Assembly (NCBI GenBank): GCA_003661365.1
Contig: QMVZ01000030.1
Span: 1 to 12,951, forward strand
Direction: 5' to 3'
DNA: 12,951 nucleotides
DNA from: Thermoproteota archaeon
GTDB lineage: Archaea; Korarchaeota; Korarchaeia; Korarchaeales; Korarchaeaceae
This document shows positions 6,649-12,951 of this stretch, in pieces. The translations under genes and the position numbers were made by a program. Below the pieces are notes generated by a model. It was not told the DNA's origin. It was given only the letters and a program-made list of their open reading frames with translations, and did not search any database. Every line of letters begins with the position of its first letter. Within the stretch, counting starts at the first letter, position 1.

Positions 6649-8868
6649 TTAGCTGCCAGCGGTGCTAGGTTGGAAAAAGCAGGAAATCCATTCAGGTCTG
6701 TTTGGATGTTTTGTCTCGAGTACCTGCTTCCAAGCCTCATCAGTTAGGCGCTCAGCCATGGGCTGCTTGAACTCATAATAGGAGAGAGACGGTCCAGCTG
6801 CCATGATGAGCTCTCCTTCTGCTGTTGGGGCTACGACAAGCAATAGATCAAGGGCTCCTGTGCCCTCTTCTAGGACAAGCTTGGAGTTCTGATCTGTGTG
6901 GACGTCTGCGACCAGTATGGTGCTCTTACTCCTTTTGTCTAAGCCCTCTACAATTGTTTCCAGCTCCTCAGGAAGTTGTTCAAGGAAAGCCACTTCCTCA
7001 TAATCTAAAGGTCTCATCTCAAGCTCCTTCTTTGAAACCTCTGCTAACATATCTAGGACGTTTTTTAGCTTAAGTAATCTATTTTCTTGGGTTTGATTTA
7101 GGAATCCCAGTTCCTTTAGGCCCTTTCTTGTCATTTCTACAAGACCAGATAGCCTACTGTAAACTTCTGGAACGGGCTCAACATATACGAACACCTTCTG
7201 AGGAGGCACAGGGACAGAGGTCAATAGGGGAGTGTAGCTCTGCTTAGCATAAAGTATGGTGTCATGCCTAAGTTCTGCCCAAGAAGCAAGGGCAGCTTGC
7301 AGCTGTCTCCTTTCCCATGCCTGAGTCCTCATATAGGATGGATACCCCTCACCTCTTGGCTCGATTAAGGCTTTCAAAGTGTAAAGCCATGCCCAGTAGA
7401 GGTTTTTATCCCATTCGCTTTCGTTAAGACCCGAAAACTCTTCTTTCAGCTCCTCTAGGTTTTCCATATATTTCTCGTAATCCATGTCTCCTTCCTCTTG
7501 GAGGACCCTTAGAGCCTCTTCAGAACCGAGTACAGCCATGAAATCCAATCCCCTTGGGAACACCCTTGTGGGCCCAAGAGGTGTGTAGCCAAGGGTAAAT
7601 GGACTCCCTCTTCCCGTAAAAGATCCAACAGAAGGAGCAACCAGTCTTTGGAATACGTAGGAATCTGGAACAAAGCGTTGACCCATAAACCTCATTCCCA
7701 TACTCTCTTTGAGGCACTCCTCAAGTTCTTCGGGCGATAATTCCACAGCATAGCAATTCCCTGTTCCAGAATAGATCAACGGAGCTCTCATTTCAAGGAG
7801 CTTTCTCCTGAGCTCATCCAACATGTCTATTTCTGAAAGGTTTTCTGGCACAAATCCAGAGCCAAAAACCTCCTTAATTGCTTGAAGATATTCATAGGGC
7901 GTTAAGTCATCAGCAAACCCAACGAAGAATGAGGTTACAGCATAGATTTCACTCCAAATATCAGAAATACTCTTGTTTTCTTCCTTAACAACCTGCATTG
8001 CAGTAACGATCAGAGATGCTTGAATTGTCAACCTTCTCGCTTCTTCTTCTGGAATTATCCTACCTCCCTTGATCAAGAAAGCCATTCTGCCGTACCACAT
8101 CATCGCCTTGAAATACCTCTTTAGGGTCTCTGACTTGGTGTAGTGTCCCCTAGGAACGTATTGGCTGTAGTCTTCCTCATAACCGAATATTGGGCTCTTG
8201 AAATAGCCCTGGTGTCCTTCTATGAGCCTAATCTCATCAGAAACTTCCTCAGAAACATAAGATGGTGGTCTGTAAGATTCATCAAGTAGCTTCATAGCTA
8301 CAGAAAAGTATGCGACGTTCCTTCTGGCCGCTTCCTTCAGAGAACCCTTGAGAAAGCCATATTGTTCCTTACTCTCCCTCAGCAAGGCGCCTGTTAGCTC
8401 GATAAGCATTGGAAATAGGTTGTTTTCCTCAATATCGCTGAGCAAATAATCAAACTGAACGTGGTACAGGTGAAGCATAGAATCGCTAGTAACATATATT
8501 GGTATTCCATACTCCCTTAGAAGCTTGTACGCAGACACAACGTCATCTCCATACCAATTCGTGATTAGAAATCCGTTTTTCAACAGCTTTTCTCTTGCAA
8601 CTGGGTCTAGAGGAAATACCTCTGCAACCTGATCAAAGTTAGAGACATCTTCTAGATCTAGTGGTAAAGCGTATTCTGGGACACTGGGTTGAACTTCGAT
8701 GCTTTCCATTGAGAAGAACTTCTTAATAAGATCCTTAGGATTCTTCATCATAAGAGGAACTGGTTCATTAGGCAAAGGTTCTTCAGGAGAGGGTTTTCTT
8801 AAGAACAATATCGCTGATATCACTAACAATAGCAGCAATATTATTCCAACGATTGAACGATAGGACAT
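6649..8868 (-). CDS. Membrane-anchored DUF3160 family protein
   Basis: A 739-residue protein of the DUF3160 family, which has no known function. Residues 5-23 form a hydrophobic N-terminal anchor after a short MSYR start, followed by a proline- and glutamate-rich linker (24-40), so the bulk should lie outside the cytoplasm. There is no lipobox cysteine. Family-typical blocks include GIPIYVTSDSMLHLYHVQFD (121-140), LRHDTILYAKQSY (533-545), VADVHTD (653-659) and, near the C-terminus, GPSLSYYEF and HPNRPEW. The length agrees with the family. It has no recognisable catalytic triad or metal site beyond scattered conserved Asp/His. The ATG at 8868 is preceded by a clear TATA box and, further upstream, a palindrome shared with the divergent ICMT-like gene. 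Confidence 0.88.
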   Translation of the reverse strand: MSYRSIVGIILLLLLVISAILFLRKPSPEEPLPNEPVPLMMKNPKDLIKKFFSMESIEVQPSVPEYALPLDLEDVSNFDQVAEVFPLDPVAREKLLKNGFLITNWYGDDVVSAYKLLREYGIPIYVTSDSMLHLYHVQFDYLLSDIEENNLFPMLIELTGALLRESKEQYGFLKGSLKEAARRNVAYFSVAMKLLDESYRPPSYVSEEVSDEIRLIEGHQGYFKSPIFGYEEDYSQYVPRGHYTKSETLKRYFKAMMWYGRMAFLIKGGRIIPEEEARRLTIQASLIVTAMQVVKEENKSISDIWSEIYAVTSFFVGFADDLTPYEYLQAIKEVFGSGFVPENLSEIDMLDELRRKLLEMRAPLIYSGTGNCYAVELSPEELEECLKESMGMRFMGQRFVPDSYVFQRLVAPSVGSFTGRGSPFTLGYTPLGPTRVFPRGLDFMAVLGSEEALRVLQEEGDMDYEKYMENLEELKEEFSGLNESEWDKNLYWAWLYTLKALIEPRGEGYPSYMRTQAWERRQLQAALASWAELRHDTILYAKQSYTPLLTSVPVPPQKVFVYVEPVPEVYSRLSGLVEMTRKGLKELGFLNQTQENRLLKLKNVLDMLAEVSKKELEMRPLDYEEVAFLEQLPEELETIVEGLDKRSKSTILVADVHTDQNSKLVLEEGTGALDLLLVVAPTAEGELIMAAGPSLSYYEFKQPMAERLTDEAWKQVLETKHPNRPEWISCFFQPSTAGS

Positions 8869-8896
8869 TTATCTCAAAGATCAACCAAGGATGGGT

Positions 8897-8905
8897 CATA
8901 TAAAC
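8897..8905 (-). promoter_or_regulatory. TATA box of the DUF3160 gene
   Basis: GTTTATATG on the minus strand is centred about 33 bp before the ATG at 8868, predicting a leader of under 10 nt. It is the clearest TATA box of this intergenic region. Confidence 0.55.
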
Positions 8906-8917
8906 TGCTTGGCAATT

Positions 8918-8935
8918 GTTCAATGAACATTGAAC
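8918..8935. promoter_or_regulatory. 18-bp palindrome between divergent promoters (putative operator)
   Basis: GTTCAATGAACATTGAAC consists of two perfect 8-bp arms around a central AA. It lies 13-30 bp upstream of the DUF3160 TATA box and ends directly against an AT-rich TATA-like stretch, TAAACATATG (8936-8945), on the other strand that could serve the ICMT-like gene. Its size and symmetry are typical of a site for a dimeric helix-turn-helix or ribbon-helix-helix regulator. The palindrome is seen in the sequence; the regulator and its effect are unknown. Confidence 0.6.
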
Positions 8936-9002
8936 TAAACATATGATGCAACTTCTATGGCGAATACTCATGTTTTTTGGCGATAATCCCAGGTCATATT
9001 GA

Positions 9003-9647
9003 ATGACCTTTGATGTTTTCTCCGCACTTATCTTGACTATATGTCTACTATGTTTCTTTATGCTAAACTTGCTTAACCTCTTGCTACATAGTAGGTCTAG
9101 GGCTGCTCGTAAGTATCTTAAAGACCGAAAACATAAACCACCAAAGCATTTGATTATGGTTCTCGCGGCATTCGGAACCATAGTTTATTGGTTGGAGGTG
9201 CTTCTATACCCCTTCCTAGTTTTTACGGATCTGTTTTCCATGATAAAGGTTAATCCTTTGCAGATAGACCTGCCTTACAGTCAGTTTCTAAGATGGCTAG
9301 GGTTGGGTCTACTTGTGTTCGGATTTTTCCTATTTAGCTGGAGTGTTTTGACCCGTGAAAAACACGCGGTTTCTTGGGAAATGCCAGAAAATCATGTGCT
9401 TGTGACCTGGGGTCCCTATGGACTTGTAAGGCATCCTTCTTATCTCAGTTATTTCATAATGTTCTTTGGTATCTTCTTCCTCTGGCTGAACTTCCTGGCA
9501 GCCATTCCTCTGATCGCTATCCCTGGCTATATCAGCATAGTAGAGGATGAAGAAAGGATGCTTGTTGAGAGATTTAGAGATGATTACCTAAGATACCAAG
9601 AAAGCGTTGGTAAGTTTATTCCAAAGCTTAAGAAGAAGAAAAATTAG
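9003..9647 (+). CDS. Isoprenylcysteine carboxyl methyltransferase (ICMT)-like membrane protein
   Basis: The 214-residue protein is a polytopic membrane protein with hydrophobic segments at about 5-28, 51-78, 96-116 and 147-178. The C-terminal half holds the ICMT/PEMT-type SAM-binding signature: HVLVTWGPYGLVRHPSYLSY at 131-150 (family pattern GPY..VRHP.Y), the acidic EDEERML at 181-187 and the FRDDYLRYQE...KFIP ending at 191-207. Such enzymes methylate small lipophilic substrates or prenylated cysteines at the membrane; prokaryotic members act on largely unknown substrates, and I do not assign one. The ATG at 9003 is preceded by AGGT (8991-8994), a partial ribosome binding site. The gene is divergent from DUF3160 and shares its palindrome. 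Confidence 0.83.
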   Translation: MTFDVFSALILTICLLCFFMLNLLNLLLHSRSRAARKYLKDRKHKPPKHLIMVLAAFGTIVYWLEVLLYPFLVFTDLFSMIKVNPLQIDLPYSQFLRWLGLGLLVFGFFLFSWSVLTREKHAVSWEMPENHVLVTWGPYGLVRHPSYLSYFIMFFGIFFLWLNFLAAIPLIAIPGYISIVEDEERMLVERFRDDYLRYQESVGKFIPKLKKKKN

Positions 9648-9701
9648 TCTGAAAATCGTTTTACCTGTACAAGCATGTCCAACACCTTCCAGTTCCAAAC
9701 G

Positions 9702-9712
9702 TTAAAATAAAT
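9702..9712 (+). promoter_or_regulatory. TATA-like box of the MBL-fold hydrolase gene
   Basis: TTAAAATAAAT is centred about 34 bp before the ATG at 9741, so the transcript would begin around 9732-9736. This makes the in-frame TTG at 9723 an unlikely start. A GGTG at 9731-9734 may act as a weak ribosome binding site. Confidence 0.45.
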
Positions 9713-9740
9713 AGAAGGCTTATTGCTCTTGGTGCGTGAA

Positions 9741-10430
9741 ATGGGATCTAAGGTCGCATTAGATGAGTTTTATGGGCTTACTCCCTCCGAAAAAGAGATA
9801 TCTTTGCTATATTTGGGCTATTCAGGGGTTCTTGTTGGAATAGGTGGAAAATACGTGCTCTTTGATCCCGCTGACATGCTTAAAGGAGCTGAGGAATCGC
9901 TCAAAGAGCTGTATGCCGTGTTCTATACTCACGGTCATTATGACCACTTCCATTTGGACTCAGCTAAGAGGATATTTGAGGTGACGAATGCGTTCTTCAT
10001 AGCAGAAGAATCTGTGTACGACGAGATAAGGGGATTTGTACCTGACAATAAGAGGTTCCTAGCTAGAGTAGGAGAATTTCGCGTGGGAGAGCTAAACGTA
10101 AGTGTGGTTGAGGGGTTGCATGTCGGCAAGATAATGCTTTTCAGGATTTCATCCGATACGTGGTCCCTTTTCCATGGAGGAGACTCAAACTACGTACCTC
10201 TTCCCTTTGGAGCAGACATAGCGATTCTTCCAACAGGAAGACCTTCTCCGACTGCGTCTCCTGAAGCGGCATTGAAGATGGCGCTAGATCTTAAGCCAAA
10301 GGTCGTGATAGCTGTTCACGGCTCCGATGCCCAACACAAAGCCTTGCAAAAACTGCTGTCAGAGAGGCTGCCTGAAGTAAAGTTCTTAGCCCCAGAACAA
10401 ATGGCTCCTACAAAGCTTAGCTTCAAATAG
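9741..10430 (+). CDS. MBL-fold (UlaG/UPF0173-like) metal-dependent hydrolase
   Basis: The 229-residue protein is a metallo-beta-lactamase-fold hydrolase. Visible are YLGYSGVLVG and YVLFDPAD near the N-terminus, the metal-binding THGHYDHFH (H64, H66, D68, H69), a later histidine in EGLHVGK (H127), FHGGDSNY (H145, D148) and VVIAVHGSDAQH with H193, a complete set of likely ligands for two metals. The short, single-domain form and the GGD motif resemble the UlaG/UPF0173 group, whose substrates are mostly unknown (lactones, phosphodiesters and others). The start is ambiguous: TTG 9723 adds six residues and GTG 9732 adds three; ATG 9741 was chosen from the position of the TATA box. The last 8 bp overlap the end of truD on the opposite strand. 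Confidence 0.87.
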   Translation: MGSKVALDEFYGLTPSEKEISLLYLGYSGVLVGIGGKYVLFDPADMLKGAEESLKELYAVFYTHGHYDHFHLDSAKRIFEVTNAFFIAEESVYDEIRGFVPDNKRFLARVGEFRVGELNVSVVEGLHVGKIMLFRISSDTWSLFHGGDSNYVPLPFGADIAILPTGRPSPTASPEAALKMALDLKPKVVIAVHGSDAQHKALQKLLSERLPEVKFLAPEQMAPTKLSFK

Positions 10431-11475
10431 GGGGCTCTGACCATTTACAAAACTCCCTAAGTAGAACCGTAGCATAACACCCCTTTTCGAGCCAAAAAGA
10501 GAGCACAATCTCATTTTTATTGATATCAACCATTATAGATTTGTAAGTCATTGGAACTTTCCTTAAACTTCCCTTATCTCTTAGCTTCCTTACCTCAAGT
10601 TTGAAGTCTTCAGGTCTCACTTTCTCCCCCTCCAAAACAGATTTAACGATGTCTCCTGCCTCCCCTTTTGGTAGCTTAGATTTGTATCCAATTATTGGAA
10701 ATGCTGGCTTTCCCCCTTTGATGAAATCCCCTTCAATAGGCTCGTTTAAGGGATGTCCTCTTCTCATCCTCTCAGAAACCATTAGGTTAAACAGGTAGGA
10801 CTGGTAGGAATTTATGAAAAACCTCAAAAGCCTGAGATCTAATCTCAACACATCTTTTATCCCAGATATCCTCCTCTTTAATCCAATCCTGCTTGCTAGC
10901 TGATCATAATCTCCCTCAAGGATCAGTCTCCCTAGTTCGTGGTTCCTAGTTTTCCCTCCAAACCGTTGATATCCGTAGTAATTAGGACAACCCCTATCTT
11001 CTAACTGGAAAACCGTTTCATTCAGTGCCTCTAGATTCTTTACTCCTTTAACCTTGATTTTGAAGAAATTTCCCTTGAGATATCCCACTCTGACCTTTCT
11101 TCTTGCTCTGAAAAGTCCTAAGACCTTCAGGCGACCTTCTACCTCTAGATCTTTTGGATCTATTTCTTTGTAAGGGATTGAGATTTTCTGTATTGCAATC
11201 GCCCTCTTGTCCTTTAATCCTGCCACTCCAATGGCTTTTCTTCCGATATTCAGTTTGTTAGCTATTATATCGACGACTTCTCTTGTAGAAAGATCCTTCT
11301 TCCATATCACCAAGACTAAATGGTTTCCAGTCTCATCCGCTTCTATTAGAGAATTCTCCACCACGATAAAGTCCTCAGGCCCCTCTTTTATCCTGCCATC
11401 TAGCCCGGGTGTATCTGTAGCATAAAAAAACAGACCGAGCTCCTTGTCGATCTGTGACGATGTCTCTAAGTACAC
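10423..11475 (-). CDS. truD: tRNA pseudouridine synthase TruD
   Basis: TruD/Pus7 enzymes convert uridine to pseudouridine, typically at position 13 of tRNA; archaeal and eukaryotic relatives can have other sites. The catalytic aspartate D89 sits in the signature AGLKDKRA (85-92). Other family motifs are DGRIKEGPEDFIV at 26-38, PNYYGYQRFGG at 164-174 and INSYQSYLFN at 221-230; the central part (~155-310) is the TRUD insertion domain. At 350 aa it is compact and closer in length to E. coli TruD than to many longer archaeal homologues. Translation starts at GTG (11473-11475) with GAGG a few bases upstream. The gene is divergent from the Fe-S glycosylase-like protein. Confidence 0.94.
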   Translation of the reverse strand: MYLETSSQIDKELGLFFYATDTPGLDGRIKEGPEDFIVVENSLIEADETGNHLVLVIWKKDLSTREVVDIIANKLNIGRKAIGVAGLKDKRAIAIQKISIPYKEIDPKDLEVEGRLKVLGLFRARRKVRVGYLKGNFFKIKVKGVKNLEALNETVFQLEDRGCPNYYGYQRFGGKTRNHELGRLILEGDYDQLASRIGLKRRISGIKDVLRLDLRLLRFFINSYQSYLFNLMVSERMRRGHPLNEPIEGDFIKGGKPAFPIIGYKSKLPKGEAGDIVKSVLEGEKVRPEDFKLEVRKLRDKGSLRKVPMTYKSIMVDINKNEIVLSFWLEKGCYATVLLREFCKWSEPPI

Positions 11476-11500
11476 TTCCCTCTTGTGAAAAAGAACCCTT

Positions 11501-11510
11501 TAGTTAAAAT
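11501..11510 (-). promoter_or_regulatory. TATA-like box of truD
   Basis: ATTTTAACTA on the minus strand is centred about 31 bp before the GTG start at 11475. The 85-bp gap between truD and the divergent gene holds this box and, on the other strand, a weaker TTCTTAA (11529-11535). Confidence 0.4.
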
Positions 11511-11560
11511 CTACCTTCACCATCTGGATTCTTAACCAATTCATCGATAGGGTGGTCTAA

Positions 11561-12493
11561 GTGAGGATAGACATGGAAATAGCAAAGCGACTAGCTGAAA
11601 AGGTTTCCAATATTGAACCAACGCTAGACGTATTTGATGAAAAGTTTTTCCCAGATAGGAATGAGGAAAAAGAGGTTGTTACATCATACTTCTTGTTCAT
11701 GATAGCTATAGATCATAGAACAAGAGTAGGAGGCACATATCAGAAAGAGATAGAGGGAGAGCTATTTTTCGGTTCAGATCTCTTGTTTAGACTTGCAAAA
11801 CTGAAGTTAGATGCAGATCCCGATTTTTATACAGCTAGAAATATGGCAAACCTCTCCATAAACGATTTCAAGGATGTATTCATGCCAGAAGGAGTCATCT
11901 TAAGGGATCCTGAAGTTAGAGTGGCCTTGCTGAGGGATTTAGGTTCAAAGCTATTAACTCTCTACGAGGGGAAAGCTTTGAATCTTCTGGATAGGGCTAA
12001 TGAAAGGATAAAAGGAGGACCAGAGGATCCAGGTCTTTTGGAGATTCTAAAGACATTTATCGCCTATTCAGACCCCGTTGAGAAGAAATCATTCCTCTTA
12101 ATGAAATTCCTGAAGAGAAGGGGGCTTTTCAACCCAAAAGATTTGGAAAACGAGCAAGTCCCAGTGGACAATCACCTGTTAAGGATTGCCATAAGGACGG
12201 GCCTATTAAGGCTTGACAAATCTTGGTTTCCCTTACTAAGAAACGAAAGAAACTCTACTTTAGAAGAAGACACCGCTCTGAGGATGATGACTAGAGTTGC
12301 GTTTAAGATAGTCGCAGAGGAAGCGCAGATCTCTCCTTTCTTACTAGACGACTTTCTCTGGTCTCATGGCAGGCTAGTATGCATTAGCGAAAAGCCTATG
12401 TGCGAGAAGTGCAGCATAAGAACTGCTTGCCTTGGAGAAGGAAGCTGGTTTGGCTGGGCAAAGGAGCCCTTTAACGATAATTGGTATTATTAA
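11561..12493 (+). CDS. HhH-GPD-like Fe-S protein related to DNA glycosylases and Qng1/DUF2419
   Basis: This 310-residue protein has the C-terminal signature of the endonuclease III/MutY superfamily. PVDNHLLRIAIRTGLL (201-216) matches the VDTH..R motif with the catalytic-type aspartate D203, and LWSHGRLVC (266-274) leads into four cysteines C274, C281, C284 and C290, exactly the C-x6-C-x2-C-x5-C [4Fe-4S] loop. The usual LPGVGxKTA hairpin with the lyase lysine is not visible; AYSDPVEKKSFLLMKFL (168-184) occupies that region. From memory, the N-terminal half (FLFMIAIDHRT, DFYTARNMANLSINDFKDVF, REVRVALL-like stretch at 119-126), LLDDFLWSHGR and the final NWYY recall the queuosine-nucleoside glycosylase DUF2419/Qng1. 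It may act on DNA, RNA or a modified nucleoside. GTG 11561 was taken as the start; ATG 11573 with GAGG 6 nt upstream is equally plausible. Confidence 0.75.
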   Translation: MRIDMEIAKRLAEKVSNIEPTLDVFDEKFFPDRNEEKEVVTSYFLFMIAIDHRTRVGGTYQKEIEGELFFGSDLLFRLAKLKLDADPDFYTARNMANLSINDFKDVFMPEGVILRDPEVRVALLRDLGSKLLTLYEGKALNLLDRANERIKGGPEDPGLLEILKTFIAYSDPVEKKSFLLMKFLKRRGLFNPKDLENEQVPVDNHLLRIAIRTGLLRLDKSWFPLLRNERNSTLEEDTALRMMTRVAFKIVAEEAQISPFLLDDFLWSHGRLVCISEKPMCEKCSIRTACLGEGSWFGWAKEPFNDNWYY

Positions 12494-12542
12494 CCCGTAT
12501 CTTCTACTTTGGACTTTCCTGGTTTTGCAGCTCTCTGATTAG

Positions 12543-12951
12543 TTAAACGAACACGAGTGCTGGCTTCCCTGGTAATGCTCTTGACGCCCTTTTCTCCTCT
12601 GAACGTTCAGCTTCTTCAATTATCACCTTTTTAACTCCTGTCTTCTCAGCTATCATTGCTTTTAGGGCCTCGAACATCTGCTTTTCCATTTCCCTTCCTG
12701 CGTTCTTCCATACTCCTTGCTCCCTAACGAACTCCATGACGAGATCCTGAGCTTCCTTTCCTCTCTCCTTAAGGAAGTCCCTCACAAAAGACATGGCTTT
12801 TTTAACTTCTATGGGCGGCTTAAGCTGTTTCAAAACCTCTATTTCTTGATATTTCCAATCCGGAGCCACTATTATCTTTAGTGTTTCAGGCTTCCCTTTC
12901 AATACCTTTAGTACGCTGTTTGCATCCTCTATTGTGCTCTCAACCACATGA
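12543..12951 (-). CDS. leuS: Leucyl-tRNA synthetase, archaeal type, C-terminal part (partial)
   Basis: Only the last ~136 codons are present; the frame is open to the window edge (the GTG at 12945-12947 is internal, preceded in frame by CAT) and the gene continues to the right. The visible part is the C-terminal region that in archaeal and eukaryotic LeuRS contacts the tRNA: IIVAPDWKYQEIEVLK resembles the IY.APEWK motif, followed by a helical segment (FVRDFLKERGKEAQD, EMEKQMFEALK) and the closing RALPGKPALVFV, very like the ALPLKPAIYI ending of archaeal LeuRS. The enzyme charges tRNA-Leu with leucine in the cytoplasm. It converges on the glycosylase-like gene with a 49-bp gap. Confidence 0.87.
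   Translation of the reverse strand, partial: HVVESTIEDANSVLKVLKGKPETLKIIVAPDWKYQEIEVLKQLKPPIEVKKAMSFVRDFLKERGKEAQDLVMEFVREQGVWKNAGREMEKQMFEALKAMIAEKTGVKKVIIEEAERSEEKRASRALPGKPALVFV

Noticed and set aside
8783..9181. Minus-strand open frame of 132 codons across the DUF3160/ICMT intergenic region
   Set aside because: It would cover both promoters and the palindrome and overlap the starts of two better genes; cysteine- and isoleucine-rich with no family resemblance.
9660..9690. TGTACA/ACATG-like short symmetry after the ICMT-like gene, considered as a terminator hairpin
   Set aside because: Arms are imperfect and short and no long T-run follows; no convincing terminator.
1..12951. tRNA or rRNA genes, CRISPR arrays, insertion sequences, toxin-antitoxin or defence genes
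   Set aside because: All intergenic gaps are under 140 bp and are explained by promoters. No cloverleaf, direct-repeat array, transposase or defence domain was seen. No stretch of 300 bases lacks a gene.

Overview
The window looks like a compact piece of an archaeal, probably thermophilic, chromosome. The signs are AT-rich TATA-like boxes about 25-34 bp before most starts, several apparently leaderless genes, strong use of AGA/AGG and ATA codons, and archaeal-type housekeeping proteins: an ATP-dependent DNA ligase of 561 aa, a TruD, a two-subunit class I fumarase, and the C-terminus of an archaeal-type leucyl-tRNA synthetase. The phylum cannot be fixed from the sequence alone. A korarchaeal or related deep-branching lineage is possible but unproven. 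I see no tRNA or rRNA gene, CRISPR array, insertion sequence or other mobile DNA.

Layout. 1-59 is the last 18 codons of an unidentified gene, directly followed by surE (60-941). A PPC/DUF296 protein (938-1381, minus) converges on surE with interlocked stop codons. Divergent from it is a DegT-type PLP aminotransferase (1519-2652), followed by a small two-helix membrane protein with its own promoter (2691-2993). The fumarase operon fumA-fumB runs on the minus strand (4511 to 3038) and is divergent from a MoaD/SAMP-like sulfur carrier (4635-4901). DNA ligase (4905-6590) and a large membrane-anchored DUF3160 protein (6649-8868) follow on the minus strand. Divergent from DUF3160 is an ICMT-like membrane methyltransferase (9003-9647), then an MBL-fold hydrolase (9741-10430). 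TruD (10423-11475, minus) is divergent from an Fe-S helix-hairpin-helix glycosylase-like protein (11561-12493). The truncated leuS occupies the right end.

The genes are mostly housekeeping and do not form one pathway. The parts that stand out are these. (1) The protein at 11561-12493 combines an endonuclease III-type Fe-S loop and VDxH motif with an N-terminal half and C-terminal WYY ending that recall the queuosine-nucleoside glycosylase (DUF2419/Qng1) fold, and it sits between truD and leuS. (2) A perfect 18-bp palindrome lies between the two divergent promoters of the DUF3160 protein and the ICMT-like methyltransferase. (3) Inverted repeats lie over the start regions of fumA and the PPC gene. 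Convergent pairs overlap or nearly touch at their stops, so transcription of one member is likely to run into the other.
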